A stretch of 64,000 nucleotides of DNA from Peptostreptococcus russellii (GTDB lineage Bacteria; Bacillota; Clostridia; Peptostreptococcales; Peptostreptococcaceae). Shown piece by piece: positions 17,359 through 26,901 of this stretch. The notes below the pieces were generated by a model. It ran no database searches. It had not been told where the DNA came from and worked only from the letters and a program-made list of their open reading frames with translations. The DNA lies in the NCBI RefSeq assembly GCF_003012055.1, contig NZ_JYGE01000005.1:1-64000 (forward strand), given 5' to 3'. How positions within the stretch are numbered: the stretch's first letter is position 1; each line of letters begins with the position of its first letter. A program made the position numbers and the translations under genes.

Positions 17359-18090
17359 ATGAATATAATTTTAAGTGGATACGGAACTATGGGAAAAGTA
17401 GTTGAATCTCTAGCTATAGAAAGAGGAATTTCTATAGTAGGTATTTTCTCTCAGATAGAAGTTGAAAATTCACCCTATCCTGTATATAACTCAGTAGATG
17501 CTATATCCGATGCAGATGTAATTATAGATTTTTCTCATCCAAATATTACAGCTGAATTATTAAAGGGTGCACATATACATAAAACTCCTATAGTAGTTGC
17601 TACTACAGGAGCTAGAGATAAGCTTCAAGATTTAATGGACGAGGCTGCCAAGGAAGTTCCAATCTTTTTCAGTGCTAATATGAGTTATGGTGTACATGTT
17701 TTTACAGAAGCTCTTAAGTTTCTTACTCCCCTACTATCAGACTCTTATGATATAGAAATTCTAGAAAGACATCACAATAAAAAGGTTGATGCTCCAAGTG
17801 GAACTGCAATCAAACTCTTAGAAGCAATACAGTCTGTTGATGATGAATACTACCCTATATTTGACAGATCTCAGTCAGAACACAAAAGAGATTCAAAAGA
17901 AATTGGTATGAGTGCCATAAGAGGTGGAACTATAGTTGGAGAACACGAGGTCTTATTTGCAGGAACTGATGAAGTAATAGAAATTACACACAGAGCCCAA
18001 TCCAAGAAAATTTTTGCAGATGGAGCTTTAAAGGCTGGAGAAAAAATAATGAATAAGCCAGCAGGTTTTTATACATTCAATAATCTCTAG
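17359..18090 (+). CDS. dapB: 4-hydroxy-tetrahydrodipicolinate reductase
   Basis: A 243-residue reductase. The N-terminal Rossmann motif is LSGYGTMGKVV, with the family motifs IDFSHPN, VVATTGA, FFSANMSYGV and the substrate/catalytic signature ERHHNKKVDAPSGTA (about 135-150). Slightly short but complete. RBS AAGGAGGAAGTTATG. Confidence 0.97.
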   Translation: MNIILSGYGTMGKVVESLAIERGISIVGIFSQIEVENSPYPVYNSVDAISDADVIIDFSHPNITAELLKGAHIHKTPIVVATTGARDKLQDLMDEAAKEVPIFFSANMSYGVHVFTEALKFLTPLLSDSYDIEILERHHNKKVDAPSGTAIKLLEAIQSVDDEYYPIFDRSQSEHKRDSKEIGMSAIRGGTIVGEHEVLFAGTDEVIEITHRAQSKKIFADGALKAGEKIMNKPAGFYTFNNL

Positions 18091-18250
18091 TTATATCATT
18101 TAAAATCTCTAAATAGAAATTTTAATAGCATTTATATAAATTCAAAGCACTATGTATTAAAGTGCTAAAATAGAAAAATACATAAACTAGCTAGAGATCA
18201 TGAGAAGTTTCAGCAAAATATAAATATAAAATAAGGAAAGAGGAAAATAT

Positions 18251-18970
18251 ATGACAAAAGAATTTTTAACATCGGAAGAAATAATTAATTATATAGCTAC
18301 ATCAAAGAAGATTACACCAGTAAAGGTGTATATAAAGGGAAATTTACACAATATGGATTTTCCAGAAGGTGTTCAGGATTTTGGAGATAATGTTTCAAAA
18401 GTCTTATTCACTGACTTAAATACTTGGAAATCTATACTAGAAGAAAACAAAGAAAAAATAGATGATTATGTTGTAGAAAATGATAGAAGAAACAGTGCAA
18501 TCCCACTGATGGATCTTTCACAGGTAAATGCAAGAATAGAACCAGGAGCATTTATTCGTGAGCATGCAGTAATTAAAGACAATGCAGTTGTAATGATGGG
18601 AGCTGTTATAAACATTGGGGCCGTTGTAGGAGAAGGAACAATGATAGATATGGGTGCTATACTAGGTGGTAGAGCCACAACTGGTAAAAATGTCCATGTT
18701 GGAGCTGGTGCAGTACTTGCAGGAGTAATAGAGCCAGCAAATGCAAACCCAGTAGTTGTAGAGGATAATGTATTAATCGGTGCAAACGCAGTAATCCTAG
18801 AAGGTGTAAGAATTGGTGCTGGATCTGTAGTTGCAGCTGGATCTATAGTTACAAAGGATGTGCCTGCAGGAAGTGTTGTTGCAGGAGTTCCTGGCAAAGT
18901 AATCAAGCAAACTAATGATGTTGCCAGCGAAAAAATAAGCATAATAGATGCACTTAGAATACTAGAATAA
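18251..18970 (+). CDS. dapH: Tetrahydrodipicolinate N-acetyltransferase
   Basis: A 239-residue hexapeptide-repeat acyltransferase of the DapH type: the N-terminal domain is about 1-85, then a left-handed beta helix with [42 protein letters not shown] and [12 protein letters not shown]. Its length and the N-terminal domain match the acetylase-pathway enzyme of Bacillus and Clostridia rather than the longer succinylase DapD. It makes N-acetyl-2-amino-6-oxopimelate. Confidence 0.93.
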   Translation: MTKEFLTSEEIINYIATSKKITPVKVYIKGNLHNMDFPEGVQDFGDNVSKVLFTDLNTWKSILEENKEKIDDYVVENDRRNSAIPLMDLSQVNARIEPGAFIREHAVIKDNAVVMMGAVINIGAVVGEGTMIDMGAILGGRATTGKNVHVGAGAVLAGVIEPANANPVVVEDNVLIGANAVILEGVRIGAGSVVAAGSIVTKDVPAGSVVAGVPGKVIKQTNDVASEKISIIDALRILE

Positions 18971-18989
18971 TAAATAGAAAGGTAAAAAT

Positions 18990-20138
18990 ATGCAGAATAC
19001 TACTTTAGAAGAACTTAAAAGCTGGAGACGACATCTTCACTCAAATCCAGAGCTATCAAAGCAAGAATTTGAAACTACAAAATATATCCGAGAAGAACTA
19101 GAAAGTATGGGACTTGAATATGAAACTCCCCTTCCTACAGCAACAATAGCAAAAATAAAGGGAAAGGGAGATAAGTATATAATATTGAGGGCGGATATAG
19201 ATGCACTTCCTATAAATGAGCAAAACGATATAGATTTTAAATCAAATAACAATGGTGTAATGCACGCTTGCGGTCATGATGCTCATACTACGATGCTTCT
19301 TGGTGCTGTGAAAGAGCTTCTTGCTCTATCTAAAGATAATAAATTGAATATCAATATTTTGGCAGTATTTCAGCCTTCTGAGGAATCTTTTGGCGGTGCA
19401 AATCTACTGATATATAAATATGATTTCGATAAATATGATATAGACTCTGCATATGCTCTTCATATAAATCCAGACTTCAAAGAGGGAACTATAGCATCTA
19501 GAGTGGGTCCTATAATGGCTAGTTGCAATGAGTTTGATGTAAATATAAAAGGAAAGTCCGCACATGTTGGAATAAGAGAAACTGGAATAAATGCTATAAA
19601 TGCATCAATTCAAGTTTATAATCAGTTTCAAACTATCCCTACTTATGACTTAGATTCTAAACATACCAATATTGTTCATATAGGCTATATGAAAGTGGGA
19701 GAAGTTATGAACTCAGTAGCTGAAAACGGACACCTCGAGGGAACTATACGTAGCTATAATATGAATGATATAGAAATAATTAAAGATAGAATGAAAAAAA
19801 TATGCAAGGGAGTATCTATTTCTACAGGATGCCTAGTTGATCTTGTTTTAAGAGAAGGTTACCCTGCTGTATTAAATTCCGATAGATTAATTGGGCTAGC
19901 ACAAGCCGCTGCTAAAAAGTCAGATGCAGAATTTATCTTGATAGAAGAACCCTACCTCTTGGGAGAGGATTTTTCATTCTTTTCCAAGCTAACAGAAATT
20001 AATTATTCCTTTATTGGTATAAGAAACGAAAGTCTGGGATATACTAGTGGACTTCATACCCCTACTCTAATGTTAAGAGAGGAAGCACTCGTATACGGAG
20101 TTGATTATCTCGTAGAAATAGCATTGTCTTTTAAATAA
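18990..20138 (+). CDS. N-acetyldiaminopimelate deacetylase (M20 family)
   Basis: A 382-residue M20 metallopeptidase-like amidohydrolase. Metal-binding motifs are MHACGHDAHTTML, PSEESFGGA and the C-terminal LHTPTL; a dimerisation domain sits in the middle (about 170-290). Directly after dapH (19 bases), so the substrate is most likely N-acetyl-LL-diaminopimelate (DapL/YkuR-type), although the family also includes hippurate and indole-acetyl hydrolases. RBS AGAAAGGTAAAAATG. Confidence 0.88.
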   Translation: MQNTTLEELKSWRRHLHSNPELSKQEFETTKYIREELESMGLEYETPLPTATIAKIKGKGDKYIILRADIDALPINEQNDIDFKSNNNGVMHACGHDAHTTMLLGAVKELLALSKDNKLNINILAVFQPSEESFGGANLLIYKYDFDKYDIDSAYALHINPDFKEGTIASRVGPIMASCNEFDVNIKGKSAHVGIRETGINAINASIQVYNQFQTIPTYDLDSKHTNIVHIGYMKVGEVMNSVAENGHLEGTIRSYNMNDIEIIKDRMKKICKGVSISTGCLVDLVLREGYPAVLNSDRLIGLAQAAAKKSDAEFILIEEPYLLGEDFSFFSKLTEINYSFIGIRNESLGYTSGLHTPTLMLREEALVYGVDYLVEIALSFK

Positions 20139-20187
20139 AGTTTGCTATACAAATATAATTATCTATGTAGATTAGAAAGGATGTTTT

Positions 20188-21285
20188 ATGAAGAACGCAA
20201 AATTAAAATTAGATTTAAATGCCTTATATAATAATGCAAAATATGTATTAGATCAAACAGACGGAGGTGTCATAGCAACTGTAAAAAATGATGCCTTTCA
20301 CTTTGGACTTCAAAGAGCTATAGATACATTCTACTCAGCAGGAATCAGAGCATTTGCTACTACCTCCCTGAGAGATGCAATCAGAATAAGAAAGATGTAT
20401 TCTGATATATTTATACTTCTTTTAAATCCAAGCACTGAATTTGAGCTATTAAGAGAATATAATCTTAGCTCTACTATGCCAGGACTTTCTTGGATTAAAG
20501 AACACAAAGATGATTTATACGGTATAAACTGGCATCTAGAATGGGCTGGTTGTATGAGAAGATCTGGCTGCAAAACTGAGGATGAATACCTTGAAAGCTT
20601 AAAATTTGCAAAAGAAAACAATATAAGCATTGAGGGTATATGGACTCATTTTGCTTGGGCAGATGTATTTAATGAAGAAAATATCTATGAAAGAGAAAAA
20701 AATAGATGGCTAAAAATACAGAAAAAAGCGTGCGAGCTATATGATTTTAAGTATGTTCATGCACAAAACAGTGCTTCTTTCTGTAGAGACTCTAAATTTG
20801 AAGGTCATAGCCATGTGAGAGTCGGAATTATTTTATACGGTTGCCCAGGATATGAAGGTTGGGACTATAAGGGCAAAATTCAAAATGCAGTAGAACTTTC
20901 AGCAAGTGTTGTCTCCATAAATAAGCTTGAGCCAGGTGAATCTATTGGTTACTGCGCCTCATATATAGCTGACCCAAATAAAGACTGCCCTACATCTGTG
21001 GCAGTAATTAATATAGGATATGGAGATGGTCTTTTGAGAACTAGAATAAATGGTCATACTACAGAAATAAATAACAAAAGATATAATCTTGTATCACTTA
21101 TGATGAGTCACACTGTTGCAGTAGTTGATGAAAATGTTAAGATAGGAGATACTGCTTACTTCTATAGTGATAGCATACCTGTATTTGAATTTACATACAA
21201 AGGTGTGGGAACTAATTCCGAACAAATTTCACATCTAAACTTTGAAACACTAGACCTTGAATATATAGAAATAAAAGAAATATAA
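20188..21285 (+). CDS. Divergent alanine racemase family protein
   Basis: A 365-residue fold-type III PLP protein. The PLP lysine lies in ATVKNDAFHFG (K33, where typical Alr has VKANAYGHG). The C-terminal domain has INIGYGDGLLR, matching the Alr GYADGYPR. The usual MDQ motif is replaced (VSLMMSHTVAVVD). It sits between the DAP deacetylase and lysA in a lysine operon that has no visible dapF. It may be an alanine racemase for cell-wall D-Ala or a racemase/epimerase of another amino acid; the substrate is not determined by sequence. Confidence 0.78.
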   Translation: MKNAKLKLDLNALYNNAKYVLDQTDGGVIATVKNDAFHFGLQRAIDTFYSAGIRAFATTSLRDAIRIRKMYSDIFILLLNPSTEFELLREYNLSSTMPGLSWIKEHKDDLYGINWHLEWAGCMRRSGCKTEDEYLESLKFAKENNISIEGIWTHFAWADVFNEENIYEREKNRWLKIQKKACELYDFKYVHAQNSASFCRDSKFEGHSHVRVGIILYGCPGYEGWDYKGKIQNAVELSASVVSINKLEPGESIGYCASYIADPNKDCPTSVAVINIGYGDGLLRTRINGHTTEINNKRYNLVSLMMSHTVAVVDENVKIGDTAYFYSDSIPVFEFTYKGVGTNSEQISHLNFETLDLEYIEIKEI

Positions 21286-21347
21286 AACTATTAGTGTAGC
21301 TTTTAATAAGTTTAATTTTAAGCCTATACTTTGAGAAAGGATTTAAT

Positions 21348-22643
21348 ATGCAATTACACGGAACAGCTAAAATAGGAAGTGATGGACATCTAAATATTGG
21401 AGGTGTAGACTGTATTTCCTTAGTAGAAAAATACTCTACTCCCCTATTTGTCTATGATGAAGAATTAATAAGAAAACAGTGTAGAAGATTTCATTCAATA
21501 CTAGAAAACTCAGGGCTGGACTATCATATATCATATGCTTCTAAAGCTTTTATTTGTAAGTATTTACTTAAGATTATGAGCGAAGAAAATATGGGCTTGG
21601 ACGTAGTTTCTGCAGGTGAACTTTACAATGCAATTGCTGCAGATTTTGACCCTAAAAAGATTCATTTTCATGGAAATAATAAAACTGAAGACGAAATTCT
21701 TATGGCTTTAAATGAAAATATTGGATGTTTTGTAATAGATAGCTTTGATGAAATAGAAAGACTAAATACTTTAGCAAAAAAGATGTCTAAAACTCCAAAT
21801 TGTTTACTAAGAGTTACTCCCGGTGTTGAGGCTCATACACATGACTTTATCACTACAGGTAATACAGACTCTAAATTCGGCCTAAATATTGACAATGGAC
21901 AAGCCTTTGATGCCATAGAAAAAATACTGGGCAAAGATAATCTAAATTTACTAGGTGTCCATTTTCATATAGGATCTCAAATTTTTGGAACAGAGGGTAC
22001 TAGAGCTGCAATTGAAAAAGTATTTGCTTGGTTTTCTAAAATCAAAGTAGAGTTAAACTTCACTCCAAGTGTATTAAATATTGGTGGAGGATTCGGAATA
22101 AGATATACAGAAGAAGATATTTCCTACCCTATCGAAACGGCTCTTGAAGAAATAATAGATAGGCTAAAGTCTTCATCTTTAAAGCATTCCATTGATATAC
22201 CACAGCTTTGGCTGGAACCTGGTAGATCTATAATTGGAGAGTCAGGATCTACTTTATATACTGTTGGCACTATAAAGGATATTCCAAATGTCAGAAAATA
22301 TGTATCAATAGATGGAGGAATGAGCGATCATATTAGAACGGCTCTTTACGATGCAAAGTATGAGGTCGCTCTAGCAAATAAAATGTCTGATGAAAATACA
22401 GACTTAGTAACTATAGCTGGTAAATGCTGTGAATCTGGAGATATGATTGCCTATGATGTCAAGATTCCTTCAGTAAGTATAGGAGATATAGCTGTTGTAA
22501 GCTGCACTGGAGCCTATCATTATTCTATGGCTTCAAACTATAACCAAATGACAAAGCCAGCAGTAGTATTTGTAAATAAAGGCTTAGATCATTTGGCAAT
22601 AAGAAGAGAAAGTCTAGATGATTTAATTAAAAATCAATTATAA
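21348..22643 (+). CDS. lysA: Diaminopimelate decarboxylase
   Basis: A 431-residue PLP enzyme that converts meso-DAP to lysine. The PLP lysine lies in YASKAFICK, and other family motifs are LDVVSAGEL, FHGNNKT, GVHFHIGSQI, NIGGGFGIRY, EPGRSIIGESG and GKCCESGDMIA. It is the last gene of the riboswitch-controlled operon, followed by a terminator. RBS GAAAGGATTTAATATG. Confidence 0.97.
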   Translation: MQLHGTAKIGSDGHLNIGGVDCISLVEKYSTPLFVYDEELIRKQCRRFHSILENSGLDYHISYASKAFICKYLLKIMSEENMGLDVVSAGELYNAIAADFDPKKIHFHGNNKTEDEILMALNENIGCFVIDSFDEIERLNTLAKKMSKTPNCLLRVTPGVEAHTHDFITTGNTDSKFGLNIDNGQAFDAIEKILGKDNLNLLGVHFHIGSQIFGTEGTRAAIEKVFAWFSKIKVELNFTPSVLNIGGGFGIRYTEEDISYPIETALEEIIDRLKSSSLKHSIDIPQLWLEPGRSIIGESGSTLYTVGTIKDIPNVRKYVSIDGGMSDHIRTALYDAKYEVALANKMSDENTDLVTIAGKCCESGDMIAYDVKIPSVSIGDIAVVSCTGAYHYSMASNYNQMTKPAVVFVNKGLDHLAIRRESLDDLIKNQL

Positions 22644-22760
22644 GGGATTAAAAAAGTAGAAATTTTTATATATTTTTTATAAACTTATCTAGTCTGCTAA
22701 AATTAGGCTTTTTAACTTGATTTTACCTAAAAATTAAGTTATCATACACTATTTTCTATT

Positions 22761-22790
22761 AAAATCGAGATAAAACTATCTCGATTTTTT
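22761..22790 (+). terminator. Terminator of the lysine operon
   Basis: Stem AAAATCGAGATA/TATCTCGATTTT with loop AAAC and a T-run, about 120 bases after lysA. Confidence 0.9.
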
Positions 22791-22871
22791 GTTTTAATTC
22801 TTTTTAATATTCTATATTTATATGTTTTTAATTTAATATATATAAATATACAAAAATATTGCTATTAATTG

Positions 22872-22927
22872 TTGACATTTCTAACTTTTATCATTAAACT
22901 CTTAAGAGTTGGCTTTTTTTATGCCAA
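22872..22927 (+). promoter_or_regulatory. Promoter with palindromic operator for MATE gene
   Basis: TTGACA (22872-22877), a 17-base spacer and TAAACT (22895-22900). A perfect 14-base palindrome, aactcttaagagtt (22897-22910), overlaps the -10 and start site. A small hairpin (TTGGC/GCCAA, 22909-22927) follows in the leader. Repressor control is inferred from this overlap. Confidence 0.6.
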
Positions 22928-22957
22928 AAATTTAATATTTTAGAAAGGGGTTTTTAA

Positions 22958-24313
22958 ATGGAATTTAATAGAAAAAACTTTTATAAATCATTGTTTTTTT
23001 TATGTATACCAATAATTGTTCAAAATTTGATTTCGACACTTGTAAATATGGTTGATACCGTAATGATTAGTTCACTAGGCTCAGCTGCAATTGCTGCTGT
23101 TGGTATAGCAAATCAATTTTTCTTCCTATATAATATGGCACTTTCAGGTATAGCCAGTGGTGCGACAGTCTTTATATCTCAGTTTTTCGGGAAAAACGAC
23201 AAGGAAAGTATAAAAAAAATAGCAGGTTTTACCACTCTTATTTCTTTAGGATTTGGTATTTTATTTGCATTAATTGCAAAGCTTGCACCTCATATTTTAG
23301 TCGGGATATTCTCAAAGGATCCACTAGTTGTCAATCCTGCAATAGATTATTTTAATACTATTGCCTACGCATATCCTCTAATAGCTATTTCAATGGCTCT
23401 TAGTATGTGCTCTAGAGCTGTAAGAAGACCTTTTTTAGGTATGGCTGCTAGTTCAATTGCACTTATAGTAAACATTATTCTTAACTACGGATTGATACTT
23501 GGTAACCTAGGAATGCCTGCCTTGGGAGTAACAGGTGCTGCTGTAGCTACTTGTGCAGCAAGAATTGTTGAAATTATTATAGTAGTTGGTTATATATTTG
23601 TAATAGAAAAGAATCATATTCTTAAATTTAAAATCAAACATATTAGAAGTATTACAAAAGAATTTTTAAATCAATTCTTAGAAAAGTCTATTCCTATATT
23701 TTTAAATGAATTTGTATGGGCTGTTGGAACAATAGCCTACACTGTTGCCTATTCACTAGCTGGAACAGAGGCGATCGCTTCTGGTCAGATAGCAGGTACT
23801 ACTTCAAATCTATTTTTATTGATATCAATTTGTATAGCAAACGGTGGTGCAATTATGATTGGTATAGAACTTGGTTCAGGAAGAATAGATATGGCTATAA
23901 AATATGCTAAAAAGCTTGGTATATTAATCTTCATAGCTGGTTTAGCTATGGGCGGAGTGTTGATTTTATCAATACCAGGTCTAATCAAGCTATTCCATAT
24001 ATCTGCTACACAGATACCTGTTATGAGAAAGGTATTTATAGTAATTGGATCACTTATGGCTCTAAAGTCATTAAATACATTTGCTATTATCTCAGTACTT
24101 AGAAGTGGTGGGGATGCTCACTTTGCTATGGTAGTAGAGATAGTAGGAATGTGGCTTTGCTCTATACCAATTACATTCTACGGTGCTGCTCATGGATATG
24201 AAATGTGGATATTGGTATTATTTACTCACTTTGAAGAGTTTGTAAAACTATTTACAATAATGCCTAGAGTTATTAGTAAAAAATGGGCTAGAAATATTGT
24301 AGATACTATGTAA
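22958..24313 (+). CDS. MATE family efflux transporter
   Basis: A 451-residue, 12-helix multidrug/toxin exporter. The N-terminal half opens with IPIIVQNLISTLVNMVDTVMIS..AIAAVGIANQ, and the repeat half with IPIFLNEFVWAVGTIAYTVAYSLAG. Substrate unknown. RBS GAAAGGGG. Monocistronic, with its own terminator and a palindromic operator-like promoter. Confidence 0.92.
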   Translation: MEFNRKNFYKSLFFLCIPIIVQNLISTLVNMVDTVMISSLGSAAIAAVGIANQFFFLYNMALSGIASGATVFISQFFGKNDKESIKKIAGFTTLISLGFGILFALIAKLAPHILVGIFSKDPLVVNPAIDYFNTIAYAYPLIAISMALSMCSRAVRRPFLGMAASSIALIVNIILNYGLILGNLGMPALGVTGAAVATCAARIVEIIIVVGYIFVIEKNHILKFKIKHIRSITKEFLNQFLEKSIPIFLNEFVWAVGTIAYTVAYSLAGTEAIASGQIAGTTSNLFLLISICIANGGAIMIGIELGSGRIDMAIKYAKKLGILIFIAGLAMGGVLILSIPGLIKLFHISATQIPVMRKVFIVIGSLMALKSLNTFAIISVLRSGGDAHFAMVVEIVGMWLCSIPITFYGAAHGYEMWILVLFTHFEEFVKLFTIMPRVISKKWARNIVDTM

Positions 24314-24340
24314 TTTTTCACTTTACTAATAAAAATATAA

Positions 24341-24376
24341 AGGCCCCTAGATAATTATCTATCTAGGCGGTCTTTT
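24341..24376 (+). terminator. Terminator of MATE gene
   Basis: Stem AGGCC.CCTAGATA/TATCTAGG.GGTCT followed by TTTTT. Confidence 0.8.
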
Positions 24377-24566
24377 TAATTTGCTTAATAATACTTTTAA
24401 AACTCGCTCTTTTACTTGCCCTATCCACTTACTTTGAAAAGTTGTTTTTTGCTATAATTAGTAATATAATATAATCAATATACATTTAGATTTATATTAC
24501 TTTTATTAGTGAAATACAGAGTGTGTAATTTGCTAGTAAGTTATAATAAAGCAAAGAAGGTTTTTT

Positions 24567-25235
24567 ATGTTTGGAAAAATTAAACAAATGTCAGAATCAA
24601 TGATAATCGCCATAATTCTTGCACTTGGTGGTGGTTTTCGTGATGCCTACTCTTATAATTGCCGTGGACAGGTCTTTGCAAATGCTCAAACAGGTAACTT
24701 AGTTCTGCTAAGCCAAAGTATAGCAAAGAAAGATCCTGCCCTAGTTTTTAAATATATTCTACCCGTTTTCGCATTTTTTATTGGAGTTTATCTTACTGAG
24801 GCTATCAAAAAATCTTGCAGGGATTTTCATATTATACATTGGAGGCAGATTATAGCACTAATGGAGGTACTTATGCTTGTAGCTGTAGGCTTTATGCCTG
24901 AAAGTATGAATCACCTAGCTAATGTAACTATCTCGCTTACTTGTGCTATGCAGGTTCAAAGTTTTAGAAAATTCCATGGTGTTAGTATGGCTACTACTAT
25001 GTGCACAGGTAATCTAAGAAGTGCAACAGAGCTTTTAAGTTCCTATCATTTTACTGCTGATAAAGAAAAAAGAACTAAAAGTAGATATTATTATTTTGTA
25101 ATTTTAATATTTGGTATCGGAGCAGCATGCGGAGCTTTTGCATCTGATTTATGGGGAGCACAATCAATTTGGATTGATGCCTTTATTATGATGATTGGCT
25201 TTATCCTTATGTTTAAAGAAGAAACTAAGTGGTAA
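24567..25235 (+). CDS. YoaK/DUF1275 family membrane protein
   Basis: A 222-residue membrane protein with about six hydrophobic segments. The conserved DUF1275 features are GGGFRDAYSY near the N-terminus (residues about 21-30), ANAQTGNLVLLSQSI, CAMQVQSFRKFHGVSMATTMCTGNLRSATE and a C-terminal helix. No function is established for the family. It is followed by a perfect terminator palindrome shared with the convergent opuC genes. Confidence 0.88.
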   Translation: MFGKIKQMSESMIIAIILALGGGFRDAYSYNCRGQVFANAQTGNLVLLSQSIAKKDPALVFKYILPVFAFFIGVYLTEAIKKSCRDFHIIHWRQIIALMEVLMLVAVGFMPESMNHLANVTISLTCAMQVQSFRKFHGVSMATTMCTGNLRSATELLSSYHFTADKEKRTKSRYYYFVILIFGIGAACGAFASDLWGAQSIWIDAFIMMIGFILMFKEETKW

Positions 25236-25238
25236 AAT

Positions 25239-25270
25239 AAAAAGAGAGAATCTATAGATTCTCTCTTTTT
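25239..25270. terminator. Bidirectional terminator palindrome
   Basis: A perfect 32-base palindrome with A5 and T5 ends, right after the YoaK-like gene. It could also act on the minus strand after the opuC permease gene. Confidence 0.88.
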
Positions 25271-25323
25271 TCATTTACAAATATTTATTCATATAGCTAT
25301 ATACTTCTCAAAAGCTTAAACTT

Positions 25324-26901
25324 TTATATAAGTCCCTTTTCTTTTAAGAAATCTCTTGCTACATCTCTAGGCTCTTGACCTTCTTCATCAACCTTATAAT
25401 TTAACTCCTGCATTACTTCATTTGTAAGAACCTTACTTAACTTATTGGCAGAAGCTTCTATTTCTGGATGCTTCTTATAAGTATCTCCCGTAGCTACTGG
25501 AACTGCATTATATGGTGGGAAGTATTTATCTGAGTCATTAAGCACTGTAAGATTATATTTCTTTAATAATCCGTCAGTAGCAAATGCATCTATCATTTCT
25601 ACTTCATTATTTTCTAAAGCAAGGAATCTTGGTGAGTTGTCTATACCTATAGTATCCTTGAAATTAAATCCATATTTTTCAACAAGTCCTGGTAAACCGT
25701 CGTCTTTTCTATTTAAAAATTCTAAAGTAGCACCGAGCCTTATTTCATTGTCGCATTTTTTTAAATCTGATATATTTTTAAGTCCATACTTTTCAGCTGT
25801 TTCTGGTCTAACTGCAAGAGTATAAACATTATTAAATACAGTTGGATTAAATGCCTTCAAGTTATACTTTTCATCAAGCTCTTTTTTAGTTTCATTAAAT
25901 ACCTGCATCTCATCAGACTTTGCCTTATGCTTCAATATACTAACATAAAGTGTTCCTGTATAGTCTATATACATATCTATCTCATTACTTTTCATAGCAC
26001 CAAATGCTACTTGGCTGCCACCTAGATTTTCTTTTCTTATTACCTTTAAATCTGTATCATGCTCTATCATATCTGCATATAAATGACAAAGTATTACTTG
26101 CTCTGTAAAGTCTTTTGCTCCAATAGTTATAGTATTTTCATTCTTTTTAGCTCCAGTTATAAAAGAATTACCTACCATAGCAACTATTAGTGCTACTATT
26201 ATACCTAAAGTTACTTTCTGTTTTTTTCTCTGCTTTTTTAACTGCTCTTTTGACTTGCTAAAGCTTTTCTGGAGACTTATCGGAGTAACAAGTTTTTCAA
26301 TTATTGCCATTAAATAATCTACTACTAAAGCCAATATACAAGCTGGTATAGCACCTGATAATATCTGTGCGTTATTTACTGTTCTTATACCTGAAAATAC
26401 CAAAAATCCAAGTCCACCAGCACCTATAAATGCTGCCATTGTCATAAGCCCAACTGCAGTAACTGCAGATATTCTTACTCCAGCCATTATAACAGGTAGT
26501 GCCATTGGTATCTTTATTTTTGATAGAACCTGCCACTTTGTAAGACCTATCCCCGCTGCAGCCTCTACTAAATCTGGATCAATACTAGATATTCCAGTGT
26601 ATGTATTTTTTATTATCGGTAAAAGAGAGTAAATTGTTACCATCACAACCGCTGGTAATACACCAATACCTAACAATGGTATTGCCAAACCTAGCATAGC
26701 CATACTTGGTATTGCTTGAATTATATTTGCAACACCCATAATAGGCTTTCCTAACTTCTTGATATAACTAATCAAGATACCCAAAGGAACTCCTATAAGT
26801 ATTGCACACACAACAGCTATTACTGTCATTTCTATATGTTCCAATAGAAGTGATATAATTTGTGAACTATTTTGTGACATATATGAAATTAGTGAAGCCA
26901 T
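25324..26901 (-). CDS. OpuC-type permease fused to substrate-binding domain
   Basis: A 525-residue protein. Residues 1-215 form an ABC permease (helices with the EAA-like motif EAAAGIGLTKWQVLSKIKIPMALPVIMAG), then a linker and TM (about 229-250), then an extracytoplasmic OpuAC/ProX-type binding domain (256-525; NTITIGAKDFTEQVILCHLYADMIE). It imports quaternary amines such as glycine betaine, choline or carnitine. This permease-SBP fusion is common in Firmicutes and lactic acid bacteria. It overlaps the ATPase gene by one base (TAATG). Confidence 0.93.
   Translation of the reverse strand: MASLISYMSQNSSQIISLLLEHIEMTVIAVVCAILIGVPLGILISYIKKLGKPIMGVANIIQAIPSMAMLGLAIPLLGIGVLPAVVMVTIYSLLPIIKNTYTGISSIDPDLVEAAAGIGLTKWQVLSKIKIPMALPVIMAGVRISAVTAVGLMTMAAFIGAGGLGFLVFSGIRTVNNAQILSGAIPACILALVVDYLMAIIEKLVTPISLQKSFSKSKEQLKKQRKKQKVTLGIIVALIVAMVGNSFITGAKKNENTITIGAKDFTEQVILCHLYADMIEHDTDLKVIRKENLGGSQVAFGAMKSNEIDMYIDYTGTLYVSILKHKAKSDEMQVFNETKKELDEKYNLKAFNPTVFNNVYTLAVRPETAEKYGLKNISDLKKCDNEIRLGATLEFLNRKDDGLPGLVEKYGFNFKDTIGIDNSPRFLALENNEVEMIDAFATDGLLKKYNLTVLNDSDKYFPPYNAVPVATGDTYKKHPEIEASANKLSKVLTNEVMQELNYKVDEEGQEPRDVARDFLKEKGLI

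Noticed and set aside
18466-18942. 158-residue antisense frame in dapH
   Set aside because: It is a shadow of the repetitive hexapeptide gene, Thr/Ala/Pro-rich and without an RBS.
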